This document shows, piece after piece, positions 54,299 through 63,214 of a stretch of 64,000 nt of DNA (positions are counted from its first letter, which is position 1; every line of letters begins with the position of its first letter). Below the pieces are notes generated by a model. The model did not search any database and was not told the origin of the DNA. It worked only from the letters and a program-made list of their open reading frames with translations. Where the stretch lies: assembly GCA_965232455.1 (NCBI GenBank), contig OZ246981.1, forward strand, positions 5,146,001 through 5,210,000, in the 5' to 3' direction. The translations under genes were made by a program, and so were the position numbers. This stretch comes from JBFGFX01 sp965232455 (lineage in GTDB: Bacteria; Pseudomonadota; Gammaproteobacteria; Steroidobacterales; Woeseiaceae).

Positions 54299-55588
54299 TC
54301 AACTCAATAGCCACCACGCGACGGACAGCACCAGCGCCACGGTCAATCCCAGCCCCGTCAACATGAGGACGCTGCGCTGCGCGCGAGTGGCATTGCCCAA
54401 GAACGCGCTCTGCGCATCGTCGGTTCGTACGAGTCGCCCTTTGCGAAGATCGAATATCCAAGCGAGCACGATCGCGAATGGAAAACCGGCAAGGCAGGCG
54501 ACGACGATCAACTGGTAGAGCACGTCCAGGTCGGGCCAGGGCTGCAACAGCAGATCGGCAACCTGCAGGATGAGAAACGTCACCGCCGCGTAAGCGACGG
54601 CGGTCTGGTAGACTTTTCGTTGTTTCAGTTCATACAAGAACCCGGTGATCGGCCCGGCTGGTTGCTTCGCGTCTGCGACGTCGTCGTGCGGATCCTCGAA
54701 AACTGCGGTCAAATCGCGCGCGAGCGGACGGTGTTCCGGTTTCTTGGCCAAACACTTTTTCAACGTGTCCGACAACGTCTGCGGGATATCGAGCCGCATC
54801 TGCTTCAAATCCGGCGGCGGGCGTCTTAGGTGTGCACCTGCGACGTCGCGAATCTCCGGATCGTCGAACGGCCCTTTTCCCGTAAGCAGCTCGTACGCGA
54901 CCACGCCAAGGCTGTAGACGTCCGATTGCCCGGTCAGCACTTCGCCACGCAGTTGTTCCGGGCTCATGTACCGCGGATTGCCGATACGCTCGTTCTCGCG
55001 CGTGAGTTGTGTGATGGTTTCGGTGCCGGTCTCGAGTATTGCGGCCACGCCAAAGTCGGTCAGGACCGCGCGCCCGGTTTTGTTGTCGATGAGGATATTC
55101 GCCGGTTTGACATCCCGATGGACGATGCTCTCGTCATGCGCGGCGGCAAGCGCGGAGGCTATCTGCGTGAGTAGCGCGGCGGCTTTGCCAACTTCCAGCG
55201 GACCCTGTCTTCTCAGGGTGTCTGCCAGATTGTTGCCGTCGATGTGCTCCATTTCAATGAAGGGTTCTCCGTTGCGTAGCCGGCCGACGGAGTAGACGCG
55301 AGTGACGCCGTCGTGCGATAGCCGGGCGGCTGCTTGAGCCTCCCGTTCGAAGCGGCGCCGACTGGTGGCATCGCGAGACAGTTCGGGCCGTAGGAATTTC
55401 ACTGCGACCAAACGCTTGAGTGACCGATTGCGGGCCAGGAACACGGTCGCCATTGAGCCATGACCCAGTAGACGGATGGGTGCAAGATTCGGCGGAAACT
55501 CGACGTTCGCCATGTCCCTCCCAGCGGTGTCTGCCGCTGATGCCGCTCGTCCCGGTTTGCCGTCCGGATTGTTTTTTTCGACGCTCAA
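54299..55588 (-). CDS. Ser/Thr protein kinase with C-terminal membrane segments
   Basis: A 429-residue protein from the TTG at 55588; a shorter ATG start at 55513 has gggaggg upstream and cannot be excluded. The kinase is complete: glycine loop LLGHGSMATVF, Lys64 in LVAVKF, VHRDVKPAN (Asp159), LTDFGVAA (Asp178), GNPRYMSPEQL. The C-terminal 130 residues contain GFLYELKQRKVYQTAVAYAA and LAGFPFAIVLAWIFDL, a membrane module usually found at the N-terminus of TPR or cyclase regulators in these bacteria. The last span is near the end (VLMLTGLGLTVALVLSVAWW). It precedes and probably shares an mRNA with the TPR kinase. Confidence 0.9.
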   Translation of the reverse strand: MSVEKNNPDGKPGRAASAADTAGRDMANVEFPPNLAPIRLLGHGSMATVFLARNRSLKRLVAVKFLRPELSRDATSRRRFEREAQAAARLSHDGVTRVYSVGRLRNGEPFIEMEHIDGNNLADTLRRQGPLEVGKAAALLTQIASALAAAHDESIVHRDVKPANILIDNKTGRAVLTDFGVAAILETGTETITQLTRENERIGNPRYMSPEQLRGEVLTGQSDVYSLGVVAYELLTGKGPFDDPEIRDVAGAHLRRPPPDLKQMRLDIPQTLSDTLKKCLAKKPEHRPLARDLTAVFEDPHDDVADAKQPAGPITGFLYELKQRKVYQTAVAYAAVTFLILQVADLLLQPWPDLDVLYQLIVVACLAGFPFAIVLAWIFDLRKGRLVRTDDAQSAFLGNATRAQRSVLMLTGLGLTVALVLSVAWWLLS

Positions 55589-55994
55589 ATTTCCACCGGA
55601 TGTTTTTGCTATGAAACCAGCGGGTGTGCGTACAAGCCTCGCGGACCAGTATATCTGTCGGCAATGCCGCTAGCCGAGTACCGATGGGCGGCTACATTCG
55701 CGCCGACATCGGTTGCGGTCGGAGTCGACCAGATTCAGCTCGAAGCGTACCCGATCCAAAGTAACAACGATTGGGGTGGCTGTGCCTCCCATAAATTCGT
55801 CCGCGTTGATTTTGCTGCAGTTTTTTACGCTGACCAATTAGCGTCGACGGATGACGATATAGCTATCGATTCTTCGGCACTTCTTTGTCTCGCTGTTTCG
55901 GACGCGCCGCGACCTAACCCTTGAAATCTTCCTGCTACGACAGCGGCTGGCGATTAGTGTGCATCCGAGGCAACTGTCTGTTTCTCACGGCCCG
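55589..55994. other. Intergenic region between regulator and kinase genes
   Basis: About 400 bp without a supported gene. It should carry the promoter for the kinase pair. No clear promoter, repeat or terminator was recognised. Confidence 0.45.
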
Positions 55995-57863
55995 CTACCG
56001 GCATTCAAAATTGTCATTTGCGGTCGGCCGGCAAAACTCGCTCCACCCGAATTCGTTCCAGTAGTCGACAAGGCCGGCTTCGATAACGATCTCTTTGAAC
56101 GTGTCCTGTCTACGCACATCTTCCATCAGCGGCGTCCAGAATGCCCACAGGTCGCGTGAGCGGCGCATGGCTTTCAACGCGAGCTCGACGTCGCCGAGGT
56201 AGGCGGCCCAGTTGATGATCCAGAAGTCACAGGGTGGGCAGTTGTCGTAGGCCGCCCGCAACCACTCGAGCGCCCGCTCGCGGTCGCCGAAATGCTGCAG
56301 CATTTCGCGGTGAATGTTATTGGTAAAGAAACCCGGCGCCAGGTTGTCAACGGCCCTGGTGAGCCACTTTCGGATCTCGTCAGGCTGATCGGCCACCAGA
56401 GCGGCCACTATGCCCTTGTCGGCCGCGAAGGCCAGGAATCTACCTCCCGAGTACTCTTGCTCGAGTACCGCGAGTGCTTCGTCCGCGCGATTCTGGGCGA
56501 CGAAAAGGTGCCCATAGTAGATCGCAAGACGAGGCCGCATCGGATCCCAGCGCTGGATACGGTCAGTCAATACCAGCGCGCGATCCACAAAGCCCGTCTT
56601 CGTCAGCAAGTCCACGTATTCGAGCGAGTACGTCACGTCTCCGCCTCGGGAACGCGCATAAACATCGTCGAACAGACGGCGAGCCTCGCGAAGGTTGCCA
56701 CGGTAGATCTCGATTTGCGCAAGCTGCGCCTTCACCGGCAACGATTCCGGGGCCGCGCGCAATGCGTTGGCGATCGCTTCGTCCCGCCATTCCAGATAGT
56801 TCTCCGGTTGCGTGTCTGAGTAATAGAAAAAAGCCTCCTGGGATGCCTGCGCCAGCATCGCGAAAGCCAGCCCGAAGTCGGAGTCCAGCTCCGTCGCACG
56901 CCGGTAGTGCCGGACAGCCTGAATGATCGAATCGGGGGACCCGTCCTGTCGCGCCGCATGACCGGCCAGGTAGGCGTCGAAGGCATCGATATTCCGGGTT
57001 CCCCCTACAATGTTGGCTGACGCGCCTACATTGAGCCCGACCTTCAACGACGCAGCGACGGCCTGGGCCAATTCTTCCTGAATTGAAAATACGTGTGTGA
57101 GCTGCCGATCATAGGATGTCGACCACAAATGGAATCCACTATCGACATCGGTCAACCGGACCGTGACCCGCAATTCATCGCCGACTCTACGTACGCTGCC
57201 CTCGAGTACGTGACTGACGCCCAATTGCCGTCCGACCGACTGAGCGTCCTCGTCCCGATTTCCGAAATGGAAAGACGAGGACCGTCCGGATACCTGCAGT
57301 CCCTCGATGCGCGTCAGCCGCGTGATCAACTCCTCCGTCAAGCCGTCGGCGAAAAATTCCTGGTCGCCGTTCGGACTGAGATCGACAAAAGGCAGGACTG
57401 CAACGGAGTTTTCTGCTGCGGACGGCGCCTGTGGAGCCTCGTACCAAAACCAGAACGAAATTGCGCTCAACGCGACAATCGCGGCGACGATTGCTGTCCG
57501 GCGCCAACCGACCGTCTGGGCAGATGCCTGCCCAAGGTCTTCGTCAACGACCATGACAGTTACGAGCAGTCGGAAGCCCTTCTTTGGCACGGTTTCTATG
57601 AACCTGGGGTCGCGCGCCGTGTCCCCTAGTGCCTTGCGAATCTCGCCGATACTGTGCGTGATCACGTCTTCCGTTACGACCTGGCCCGGCCAGACTTCGT
57701 CGAACAACTCGGTCCGGGTAACGACAGCGCCTCGCGCTTTGGCAAGGCACTCGAGTACCGCCATCGACTTGGGCGCAATGCGAGTCGATTTCGAGTCGTA
57801 CTCGATGCTATTGAGCTGAGTCCTTACGACCCGGTCGTTGAGCCTGAAGTCCTGATTTGCCAT
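55995..57863 (-). CDS. CadC-type winged-helix regulator with TPR region
   Basis: About 622 residues from the ATG at 57863 (GTG at 57869 adds two). The N-terminal OmpR/CadC-type winged helix covers about residues 5-100 (RIAPKSMAVLECLAKARGAV, ELFDEVWPGQVVTEDVITHS, DPRFIETVPKKGFRLL). A membrane span (TAIVAAIVALSAISFWFWY, about 123-142) leads to a periplasmic part with the FlgO/TolB-like segment VAVLPFVDLSPNGDQEFFAD, GLTEELITRLTRIEGLQVSG, then TPRs. Such one-component regulators bind DNA from the membrane. The target is unknown; the nearby kinases and the lipoprotein upstream are candidates. Confidence 0.9.
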   Translation of the reverse strand: MANQDFRLNDRVVRTQLNSIEYDSKSTRIAPKSMAVLECLAKARGAVVTRTELFDEVWPGQVVTEDVITHSIGEIRKALGDTARDPRFIETVPKKGFRLLVTVMVVDEDLGQASAQTVGWRRTAIVAAIVALSAISFWFWYEAPQAPSAAENSVAVLPFVDLSPNGDQEFFADGLTEELITRLTRIEGLQVSGRSSSFHFGNRDEDAQSVGRQLGVSHVLEGSVRRVGDELRVTVRLTDVDSGFHLWSTSYDRQLTHVFSIQEELAQAVAASLKVGLNVGASANIVGGTRNIDAFDAYLAGHAARQDGSPDSIIQAVRHYRRATELDSDFGLAFAMLAQASQEAFFYYSDTQPENYLEWRDEAIANALRAAPESLPVKAQLAQIEIYRGNLREARRLFDDVYARSRGGDVTYSLEYVDLLTKTGFVDRALVLTDRIQRWDPMRPRLAIYYGHLFVAQNRADEALAVLEQEYSGGRFLAFAADKGIVAALVADQPDEIRKWLTRAVDNLAPGFFTNNIHREMLQHFGDRERALEWLRAAYDNCPPCDFWIINWAAYLGDVELALKAMRRSRDLWAFWTPLMEDVRRQDTFKEIVIEAGLVDYWNEFGWSEFCRPTANDNFECR

Positions 57864-57930
57864 AGGCACCCGTAGCGGAACCTGTGGGTAGCGCGCTCGC
57901 CACCCGCCCGGGTACCTTATACGCGATAAC

Positions 57931-58194
57931 CTACGACTGCCTCAACACGCAGAAATACTGGACCCGGCGCTCCGGGACGCCGTCACGGTTCAGCTCTACG
58001 GCGTCCGCGTGCACTTCGATGCGACCACCGCGCTCGAAACACAGTGTGCGATCGAGAATGAACCTGTTCTGGAACTCGATACGGCTGTCCTCACGCGCCT
58101 CGATTGATTTCTCGGTCAACGGCGCACAGCCGACCATCAGCAGCGCAATCGCGGGCACGCAGATAACGTGCGCCGTTCCTGAATCGCCTTTCAT
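57931..58194 (-). CDS. Small lipoprotein of unknown function
   Basis: An 87-residue protein with a strong ribosome-binding site (ggaggt, 7 nt before ATG). The signal ends in a lipobox (VICVPAIALLMVGC, with Cys23). The mature part has SIEAREDSRIEFQNRFILDR and two more cysteines (TLCFERGG, QYFCVL) that may pair. No family recognised. It lies 67 bp upstream of the winged-helix/TPR gene on the same strand and may be co-transcribed with it. Confidence 0.7.
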   Translation of the reverse strand: MKGDSGTAHVICVPAIALLMVGCAPLTEKSIEAREDSRIEFQNRFILDRTLCFERGGRIEVHADAVELNRDGVPERRVQYFCVLRQS

Positions 58195-58462
58195 ACTGCA
58201 CCTCCAATGGATTGGGAAGAACAGCGGTAACGCTAGAAGTCAGCGACGTTGAAGTCCGGTAGAAAAGGCGAGAAAAAAGCGAAAGAAACCGGAAAACAGC
58301 GATTCAGATCGGCCTCCAGACTTTCTGTGGCCGGGCGGTCCTGAATGACAGCTCAGGGCCTGCGCCCCGCAACCGCGTCCCGTAAGGAGGAAAGCTAATT
58401 CGATCAGTGCCCAGGGGCCACACTCGCCGGTTTGCGATCCACATGCCCGACTACCGTAACTC

Positions 58463-58822
58463 CTAAGCCGAGTCTGCGCTGAACACCAATGAAACGCCGG
58501 CTTCAGCGGCGTTTGGGATTGCTGCAGGCTTACCAATCTGTATTTCGACACGCTCAAGCTCGAACTGGGCCAGGAGAAGATTCCCCACAAACTGCGCTAA
58601 CTTCTCGACCAACATGAATTGCGAGTCTTCTACGCGCTTGGTAACCAACTCTGCAACGGTCTGGTAATTCAGGGTACCGGTAATCTCATCGTTGTCCGGG
58701 ACAATTTCAGATGCCGGAAAGAGTTTGATTGAAATTTTGACTTCCTGTTTGTTGGCTCTCTCCCAGTCGTGAATACCAATTATCGTATTCACGGCCAGCT
58801 CTTTTATGTATATGAAGTTCAT
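58463..58822 (-). CDS. folB: Dihydroneopterin aldolase-family protein
   Basis: The ATG at 58822 (ggag 6 nt upstream) gives 119 residues, the normal length. Catalytic residues of FolB line up: Glu21 in IGIHDWERANKQEV, Tyr53 in LNYQTVAELV, and Lys98 in IQIGKPAAIPNA. The reaction is the retro-aldol cleavage of 7,8-dihydroneopterin (or epimerisation of its triphosphate, if FolX-like) in folate or pterin synthesis. It is unusual that no other folate gene is nearby; instead it follows the AAA/TPR ATPase gene by 22 nt. Confidence 0.9.
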   Translation of the reverse strand: MNFIYIKELAVNTIIGIHDWERANKQEVKISIKLFPASEIVPDNDEITGTLNYQTVAELVTKRVEDSQFMLVEKLAQFVGNLLLAQFELERVEIQIGKPAAIPNAAEAGVSLVFSADSA

Positions 58823-58844
58823 TCCATGCTCCATTGACCGCCTG

Positions 58845-61709
58845 TCACGACGTACTATTTTTCTGTTGGCTCCGAGCCGCCGCGATAATGGCTCGGTTAA
58901 GCGGAACGCGTTTCAAAAAACTCTTTCGGTGCTTTTCATCGTCAATGGATTCGAGCTTTCTATTGATCTCTTCGAGCGAAGCATTTACGTACTTCTGTGC
59001 TTCCTCGGATTCGCCGTTGGCTGCAAGAACTCGGCTGTGATTAAACAGTATCTCCTCGAGCCGAAGCGCGGGCATTAGCCCTCTTTCACCCGTCAGCTTC
59101 ACGGCTTCCTCGCTAAAACGGCGGGCATCGTCCAATTCATTCAATCGCAAATGAAACAGGCCTTTTAACGAAAGCGCTAGGACCTCGCTTCGCAGCAGGC
59201 CGGACCTTCGCGAAGTTTTGATACTCCGATCAAGTACTTCTCGGGTCGTTTCTGCATCGAATACGTCGTCGGCTTCAAGAATCATCATTTCCGCATATTG
59301 ATTTCTAACCAGGGAGACCAGGTCCTCCTGGTTTATTTCCTCGCTAATTCTCAAGCCTTCTTCCAGCAGTTTTCGAGCTTTCTTCGTCTTGCCTTTGTCG
59401 AGGTATGTCTTGCCGAGCAGCGCTATGTTGCAGGCGACCCATGGGTGAAGATCGCTTTTCCCATTCTCTAATTCAATTGACGCACTAATGGCCGCTTTGC
59501 ACTCCCGGTATCGGCCCGTGGCCAGGAGGAGCTGCCCGAGATAGTTGTACGCCTGGTGCAAGTCGTTGTGCATATGCATTTCAAGCAGCCCGTCGATACC
59601 CTTCCTCAAATACCGTTCCGCCGCTCCGAAGTCGCCAATATCGAATTCGCCAACGCCAATGTAAACGAGTAACTGGTTGAAATAGCGCCTAATATCGACC
59701 GAGTTGTATATATCTGCAGTCGTTGCGAGTTCTTCTTCGTAAACTTCCAGTGCGCGGCGCCTGAGCAGCAGACTCTCGCGCAGGTCAACTTTGGCGAGTT
59801 GGCTGCCAAGCTGCAGCATGGAGAAGCAGCGCGTTACCGGGTCATTCAGATCCTCCGCAATTTCGAGACCGTTTCTGAGCAGATCTATGCCCTTTTCGGT
59901 GTCACCCAGTCCAATAAGCAGATGACCATGAAGTGACTTCAACGTGGAAAGCGCTGTCCGATTACCGGTTTCCTCCGCCAATTCTTCCGCGGTTTCGGCG
60001 ATTGACCTGCGCCTTTCTCTGTTTTTTCTATCTCCGGAGCCTCTGGACGCCAGCAGATTCAGCAATGCGGTATTAATACTAAGCTCGAAGAGCTGAGGGT
60101 CTCTTGGTAGCCGTTCAAGCGCTTCCATTGCCGATTCACTCAGTTTCGAGCATTCTTCCAGTGCGCCATGGCTATAGCACGACTTGGCCGCAAGAAAGTA
60201 GAACTTTGCAGCCTTATCCAGAATCTGACCGTGCTCATAGTGGTGAGCAATGTCGATCAGGATTTTGCGCGGTGTGCTTTCTTCGTCATCCCATGTTTGC
60301 TGCAGAATTCTGGCCACTTCCTGATGATAAAGAGTGCGTTCTCTGGGCGTGAGTCGATTGTAGAGCGCGTTGTGCAGCAGCGCGTGCTCAAACGCATATA
60401 TTTCCGACTTGTTCCGAAGCCAGTCATCGCTGGAATCGACGGAGATCATTTTGTGCCGTTCGCAAACCCGCCTGAGCTTGACGAGGACGTCCCGTTCACG
60501 GCTGTCGAGAAGCCTGGCGAGCACAATCGACAAGAATTTCGTTCCCTGCACGGCGCCCAGCTCCAGGAGTTGCTGCTCTTCCTCGAGAAGCCTGGACAGT
60601 CGTTGCTCAACAAGAGCCTCGACGCTCTCGGGAACCGGCATCTCCGCAAGTCGGCCAGATACCTTCCATTCCGAATCCCTGAACTCAATTTCTCCGTCCA
60701 GACGAAAACTCCCATCTTCAACTCGCGCTACTTCTTCAACCTCGAGGAGGCTCAGATATTGTTCGACAAACATTGGATGCCCGGATGACAGGTGCATCAA
60801 CCAGCCGACCAGCTCGGTCGGGACGTCGGTCAGGAACCGTCGATTCACATACTCGGCGACCTGCGCTCTCGAAAGTGTTTCCAGATGCACGGCATGCGCA
60901 AGATTTCTGGATATCGCCTCCAGCGAAGCGATATGGATGGGATGGTCGGCATCGAGATCGGTGCTTCTGTAGGTAATAATGAGAACGACGTTTAGTGTAC
61001 GCAGCTTGGGAATAATTCTTCGTACGAGCTCGCAGGACGCCTTGTCTATCCAATGCGCATCCTCGATTACAAGGACGAGAAGACCGTTTTCCTGGCTTAT
61101 CCGCTCGATCACCGAAACGTACTGACTGGACATCGATTCAAAGTGCTGGCCAGACGCCTCACCTTTCAGCAATAGTTCATTTGTCAGCTTGGCGGTCTTG
61201 TAACTGGCATCAATCGCACTACCGAATACCGGTATTGCCTGCAACCAGTCGGAAGCCGTTTCAGAAACTATCTTTTTTAGTATTCCTTTTTTCGACCGGA
61301 CCGTGCATTTGCCGGTAATAGCCTCCAGGATCTCAATCAGCGGTTGATACGCGCTGGTTGACCCGGATTGTTCGTAGCAGTAGCCAACCGCGAGTTGCGA
61401 ATCACTGCACAGGTTTCGGGCTTTTGCGTTACGGAAGAATGTCTCCACGAGCTTCGTTTTGCCAACTCCGGGCGGGCCATCCAAAAAGACCACGCTTCCA
61501 CTGCCAGCCGATGCAGGGGCAAGTAGCTCGGTCAGATCGTTGAGTTCTTCATCCCGACCTACAAAAAGCGTGCTATTCAAAGAGTTCCCCTTGCGTAACG
61601 GTGCACACGACGGCATCTTCGAGAAGACTAGTCTCGACTGCCGTAAATGACAATATTTCTGGTCTTCCTCCGCAGGGTTGCCGACATGAGAGAGGCAGCG
61701 ACATTGCAT
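58845..61709 (-). CDS. AAA_16/TPR STAND-type ATPase
   Basis: A 954-residue protein; the start at 61709 has gagg 7 nt upstream, but an internal ATG at 61616 (MPSCAPLRKG) is also possible. The ATPase shows TLFVGRDEELNDLTELLAPA, P-loop LDGPPGVGKTKLVE and Walker B LLVLVIEDAHWID, as in MalT-like and cyclase-linked AAA_16 proteins. The C-terminal half (about 500-930) is helical repeat (TPR), e.g. QAYNYLGQLLLATGRYRECK and GKTYLDKGKTKKARKLLEEG. No DNA-binding, kinase or cyclase domain is attached, so its output is unknown. It lies 22 nt upstream of folB. A hairpin surrounds the proposed start codon. Confidence 0.85.
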   Translation of the reverse strand: MQCRCLSHVGNPAEEDQKYCHLRQSRLVFSKMPSCAPLRKGNSLNSTLFVGRDEELNDLTELLAPASAGSGSVVFLDGPPGVGKTKLVETFFRNAKARNLCSDSQLAVGYCYEQSGSTSAYQPLIEILEAITGKCTVRSKKGILKKIVSETASDWLQAIPVFGSAIDASYKTAKLTNELLLKGEASGQHFESMSSQYVSVIERISQENGLLVLVIEDAHWIDKASCELVRRIIPKLRTLNVVLIITYRSTDLDADHPIHIASLEAISRNLAHAVHLETLSRAQVAEYVNRRFLTDVPTELVGWLMHLSSGHPMFVEQYLSLLEVEEVARVEDGSFRLDGEIEFRDSEWKVSGRLAEMPVPESVEALVEQRLSRLLEEEQQLLELGAVQGTKFLSIVLARLLDSRERDVLVKLRRVCERHKMISVDSSDDWLRNKSEIYAFEHALLHNALYNRLTPRERTLYHQEVARILQQTWDDEESTPRKILIDIAHHYEHGQILDKAAKFYFLAAKSCYSHGALEECSKLSESAMEALERLPRDPQLFELSINTALLNLLASRGSGDRKNRERRRSIAETAEELAEETGNRTALSTLKSLHGHLLIGLGDTEKGIDLLRNGLEIAEDLNDPVTRCFSMLQLGSQLAKVDLRESLLLRRRALEVYEEELATTADIYNSVDIRRYFNQLLVYIGVGEFDIGDFGAAERYLRKGIDGLLEMHMHNDLHQAYNYLGQLLLATGRYRECKAAISASIELENGKSDLHPWVACNIALLGKTYLDKGKTKKARKLLEEGLRISEEINQEDLVSLVRNQYAEMMILEADDVFDAETTREVLDRSIKTSRRSGLLRSEVLALSLKGLFHLRLNELDDARRFSEEAVKLTGERGLMPALRLEEILFNHSRVLAANGESEEAQKYVNASLEEINRKLESIDDEKHRKSFLKRVPLNRAIIAAARSQQKNSTS

Positions 61710-61720
61710 CAGGCTGCCTC
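61692..61720 (-). promoter_or_regulatory. Hairpin over the start codon of the AAA/TPR gene
   Basis: Arms gaggcagc (61692-61699) and gctgcctc (61713-61720) are perfect inverted copies around a 13-nt loop. On the mRNA the 5' arm holds the gagg ribosome-binding site, and the loop holds the ATG at 61709. Folding would hide the ribosome-binding site, so translation control is possible. Confidence 0.5.
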
Positions 61721-61825
61721 AGACTCGAACGTCGCCGGCGCCTGATTGCTCAGTGGTTTGCGTGATCGCTCGTTGTTATCGTGGTGTCGCCAATGCCGAA
61801 ATTCAAGAGTAACAATTCTGCGCGA

Positions 61826-62224
61826 TTACCTATCTTCGCTTATTGCGCTGTCCGCACGGGTGCTTTCGCAATTGTCCACAGTGGCGGGTTCACACTGGCC
61901 GTAGCAACGCACGCGACCGCGGCTGTCAACGAGAACGGCGCCGCCGATCTCCGACGAACAGAATACTTCACCGTACTTGTCTTTCGCACATCGCCCTTTG
62001 CCGCAAAGCACCTGTCCGTCTACCGTAATCGCTGCGCCGCCTTCATAGTGCCGCGAGCACCAAACCGTGCCATCCCTGTCAACAAGGCAACGCCCGGCAC
62101 CGCAATAGACCTCTCCGCGAAGATCCTTCTTGCAGTCTGCGGATGTCATTGTCGCCATTAGTAGCACGGTAAGAAGCAGTCCAACCCGGCAGAGTGCCTT
62201 TGAAGGAGCTGTACAACTGTTCAT
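61826..62224 (-). CDS. Exported cysteine-rich repeat protein
   Basis: The ATG at 62224 gives 132 residues with a signal peptide (CRVGLLLTVLLMATMTSADC). The mature part has three similar units: GEVYCGAGRCLVDRDGTVWC, GQVLCGKGRCAKDKYGEVFC and GRVRCYGQC. Twelve or so cysteines suggest a disulfide-linked small fold. I do not recognise a family. The ribosome-binding site is weak. The gene overlaps the 3' part of a disrupted frame on the same strand. Confidence 0.65.
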   Translation of the reverse strand: MNSCTAPSKALCRVGLLLTVLLMATMTSADCKKDLRGEVYCGAGRCLVDRDGTVWCSRHYEGGAAITVDGQVLCGKGRCAKDKYGEVFCSSEIGGAVLVDSRGRVRCYGQCEPATVDNCESTRADSAISEDR

Positions 62225-62640
62225 AGTCCGGATTCTCGAGTAATGACCAGAAATCCTGTGGTGGGACCGGATAGGTTCCCCGATACGCAACCGTGTTGGT
62301 ATCGGCACATCTACGTACAGTTCCAAGAATCCGCGGATTCGCGGGATCTCCTTCGGCTTCTCGGACGACGACCGGGGAAACTACGCCGAGATGCGGGAGT
62401 TCATAAAGGTAGACCTGTCCAAGACGTATCCCGATATCCGATTTTTCGTTTACGATACCTCCGGAGACAAAATACGGGAGGAGGAACTCGTAGAATGAGC
62501 GCGTAACTGCGACATCGTTAGCATGGGAGTCGCCCCGGGAACAACGGAACGCGCTCCAAGAAGCACCATCGGCGGTCTTCGAGCTCGAACCGGACGATTT
62601 TCGTGCTGACGGTTTGCAATTTCGCCGCCTCGGCGCGTGG
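62224..62640 (-). pseudogene. Probable frame-disrupted ORF of unknown function
   Basis: Two minus-strand frames read well and join at a GGGG run (about 62533-62536): first TVSTKIVRFELEDRRWCFLE, RVPLFPG, then in the other frame SHANDVAVTRSFYEFLLPYF, VSGGIVNEKSDIGIRLGQVY and YELPHLGVVSPVVVREAEGD, continuing to PQDFWSLLENPDYEQL. Each part looks like a protein; neither has a good start by itself. I infer a single-base frameshift in a former gene. No family recognised. Confidence 0.4.
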
Positions 62641-62677
62641 CCGTGACGGCCGGACAAACACGCGGAGAGGCTGCCCT

Positions 62678-63214
62678 TTAATTGAAGTGATACTCGACGC
62701 CGACAGACAGCAGCCATACTGCATCGGTGTCGTCGACGTCAAACCACTCCCACTCACCGCGAAACGAAACCTGATCCGAAGCGCTGTACGCACCGCCGAC
62801 GCCGAGCGCCAGGTCGGTGCCGTCATCGCTTGCGGTTGCAATCGCGGAGTCGAAATCCGCGTCCCATGAAACGACTCCGGCTTTGCCGAAAAGATCGAAG
62901 TTTTGAGATGCCTGGATTGCACCGACGGCGAACAGATCAAAACCATCAGCATCGATTTCGACGTTCGTTCCGAAAACACTGTCATCGGGTTTGCCGAAAT
63001 CGATGTAACCCCCTTCAATACCGAAGTTGTCGTTGAACATGTACCTACCAAAAATCTTCCAGCCAAAATCCGAACCGTCAAAGCCCACGCCGGCATCGTC
63101 AAAATCAATCTTCGAGGATCCGATGGAGGCTCCGACTGAAAAACCCTGATCAGCGTACGCCGTTGTTATCGCGAGCGTTGATGCAGCCACCGTAGTAAGA
63201 ATTGGTCTTTTCAT
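62678..63214 (-). CDS. Small outer-membrane beta-barrel protein
   Basis: A 178-residue protein with a strong ribosome-binding site (gaggagg) and a signal peptide (ILTTVAASTLAITTAYADQG). Alternating aromatic and polar residues form about eight strands (GFSVGASIGSSKIDF, GWKIFGRYMF, NFGIEGGYIDFG, LFAVGAIQ, QVSFRGEWEWFDVD), and the last strand WLLSVGVEYHFN ends with aromatic Phe before Asn. Typical of the OmpA/OmpW-like 8-strand barrel (porin_OmpL/OMP_b-brl). The function is unknown; structural or adhesive roles are common. Confidence 0.85.
   Translation of the reverse strand: MKRPILTTVAASTLAITTAYADQGFSVGASIGSSKIDFDDAGVGFDGSDFGWKIFGRYMFNDNFGIEGGYIDFGKPDDSVFGTNVEIDADGFDLFAVGAIQASQNFDLFGKAGVVSWDADFDSAIATASDDGTDLALGVGGAYSASDQVSFRGEWEWFDVDDTDAVWLLSVGVEYHFN

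Noticed and set aside
58195..58462. Open frames between the small lipoprotein and folB.
   Set aside because: Poor composition and no start signal; treated as non-coding.
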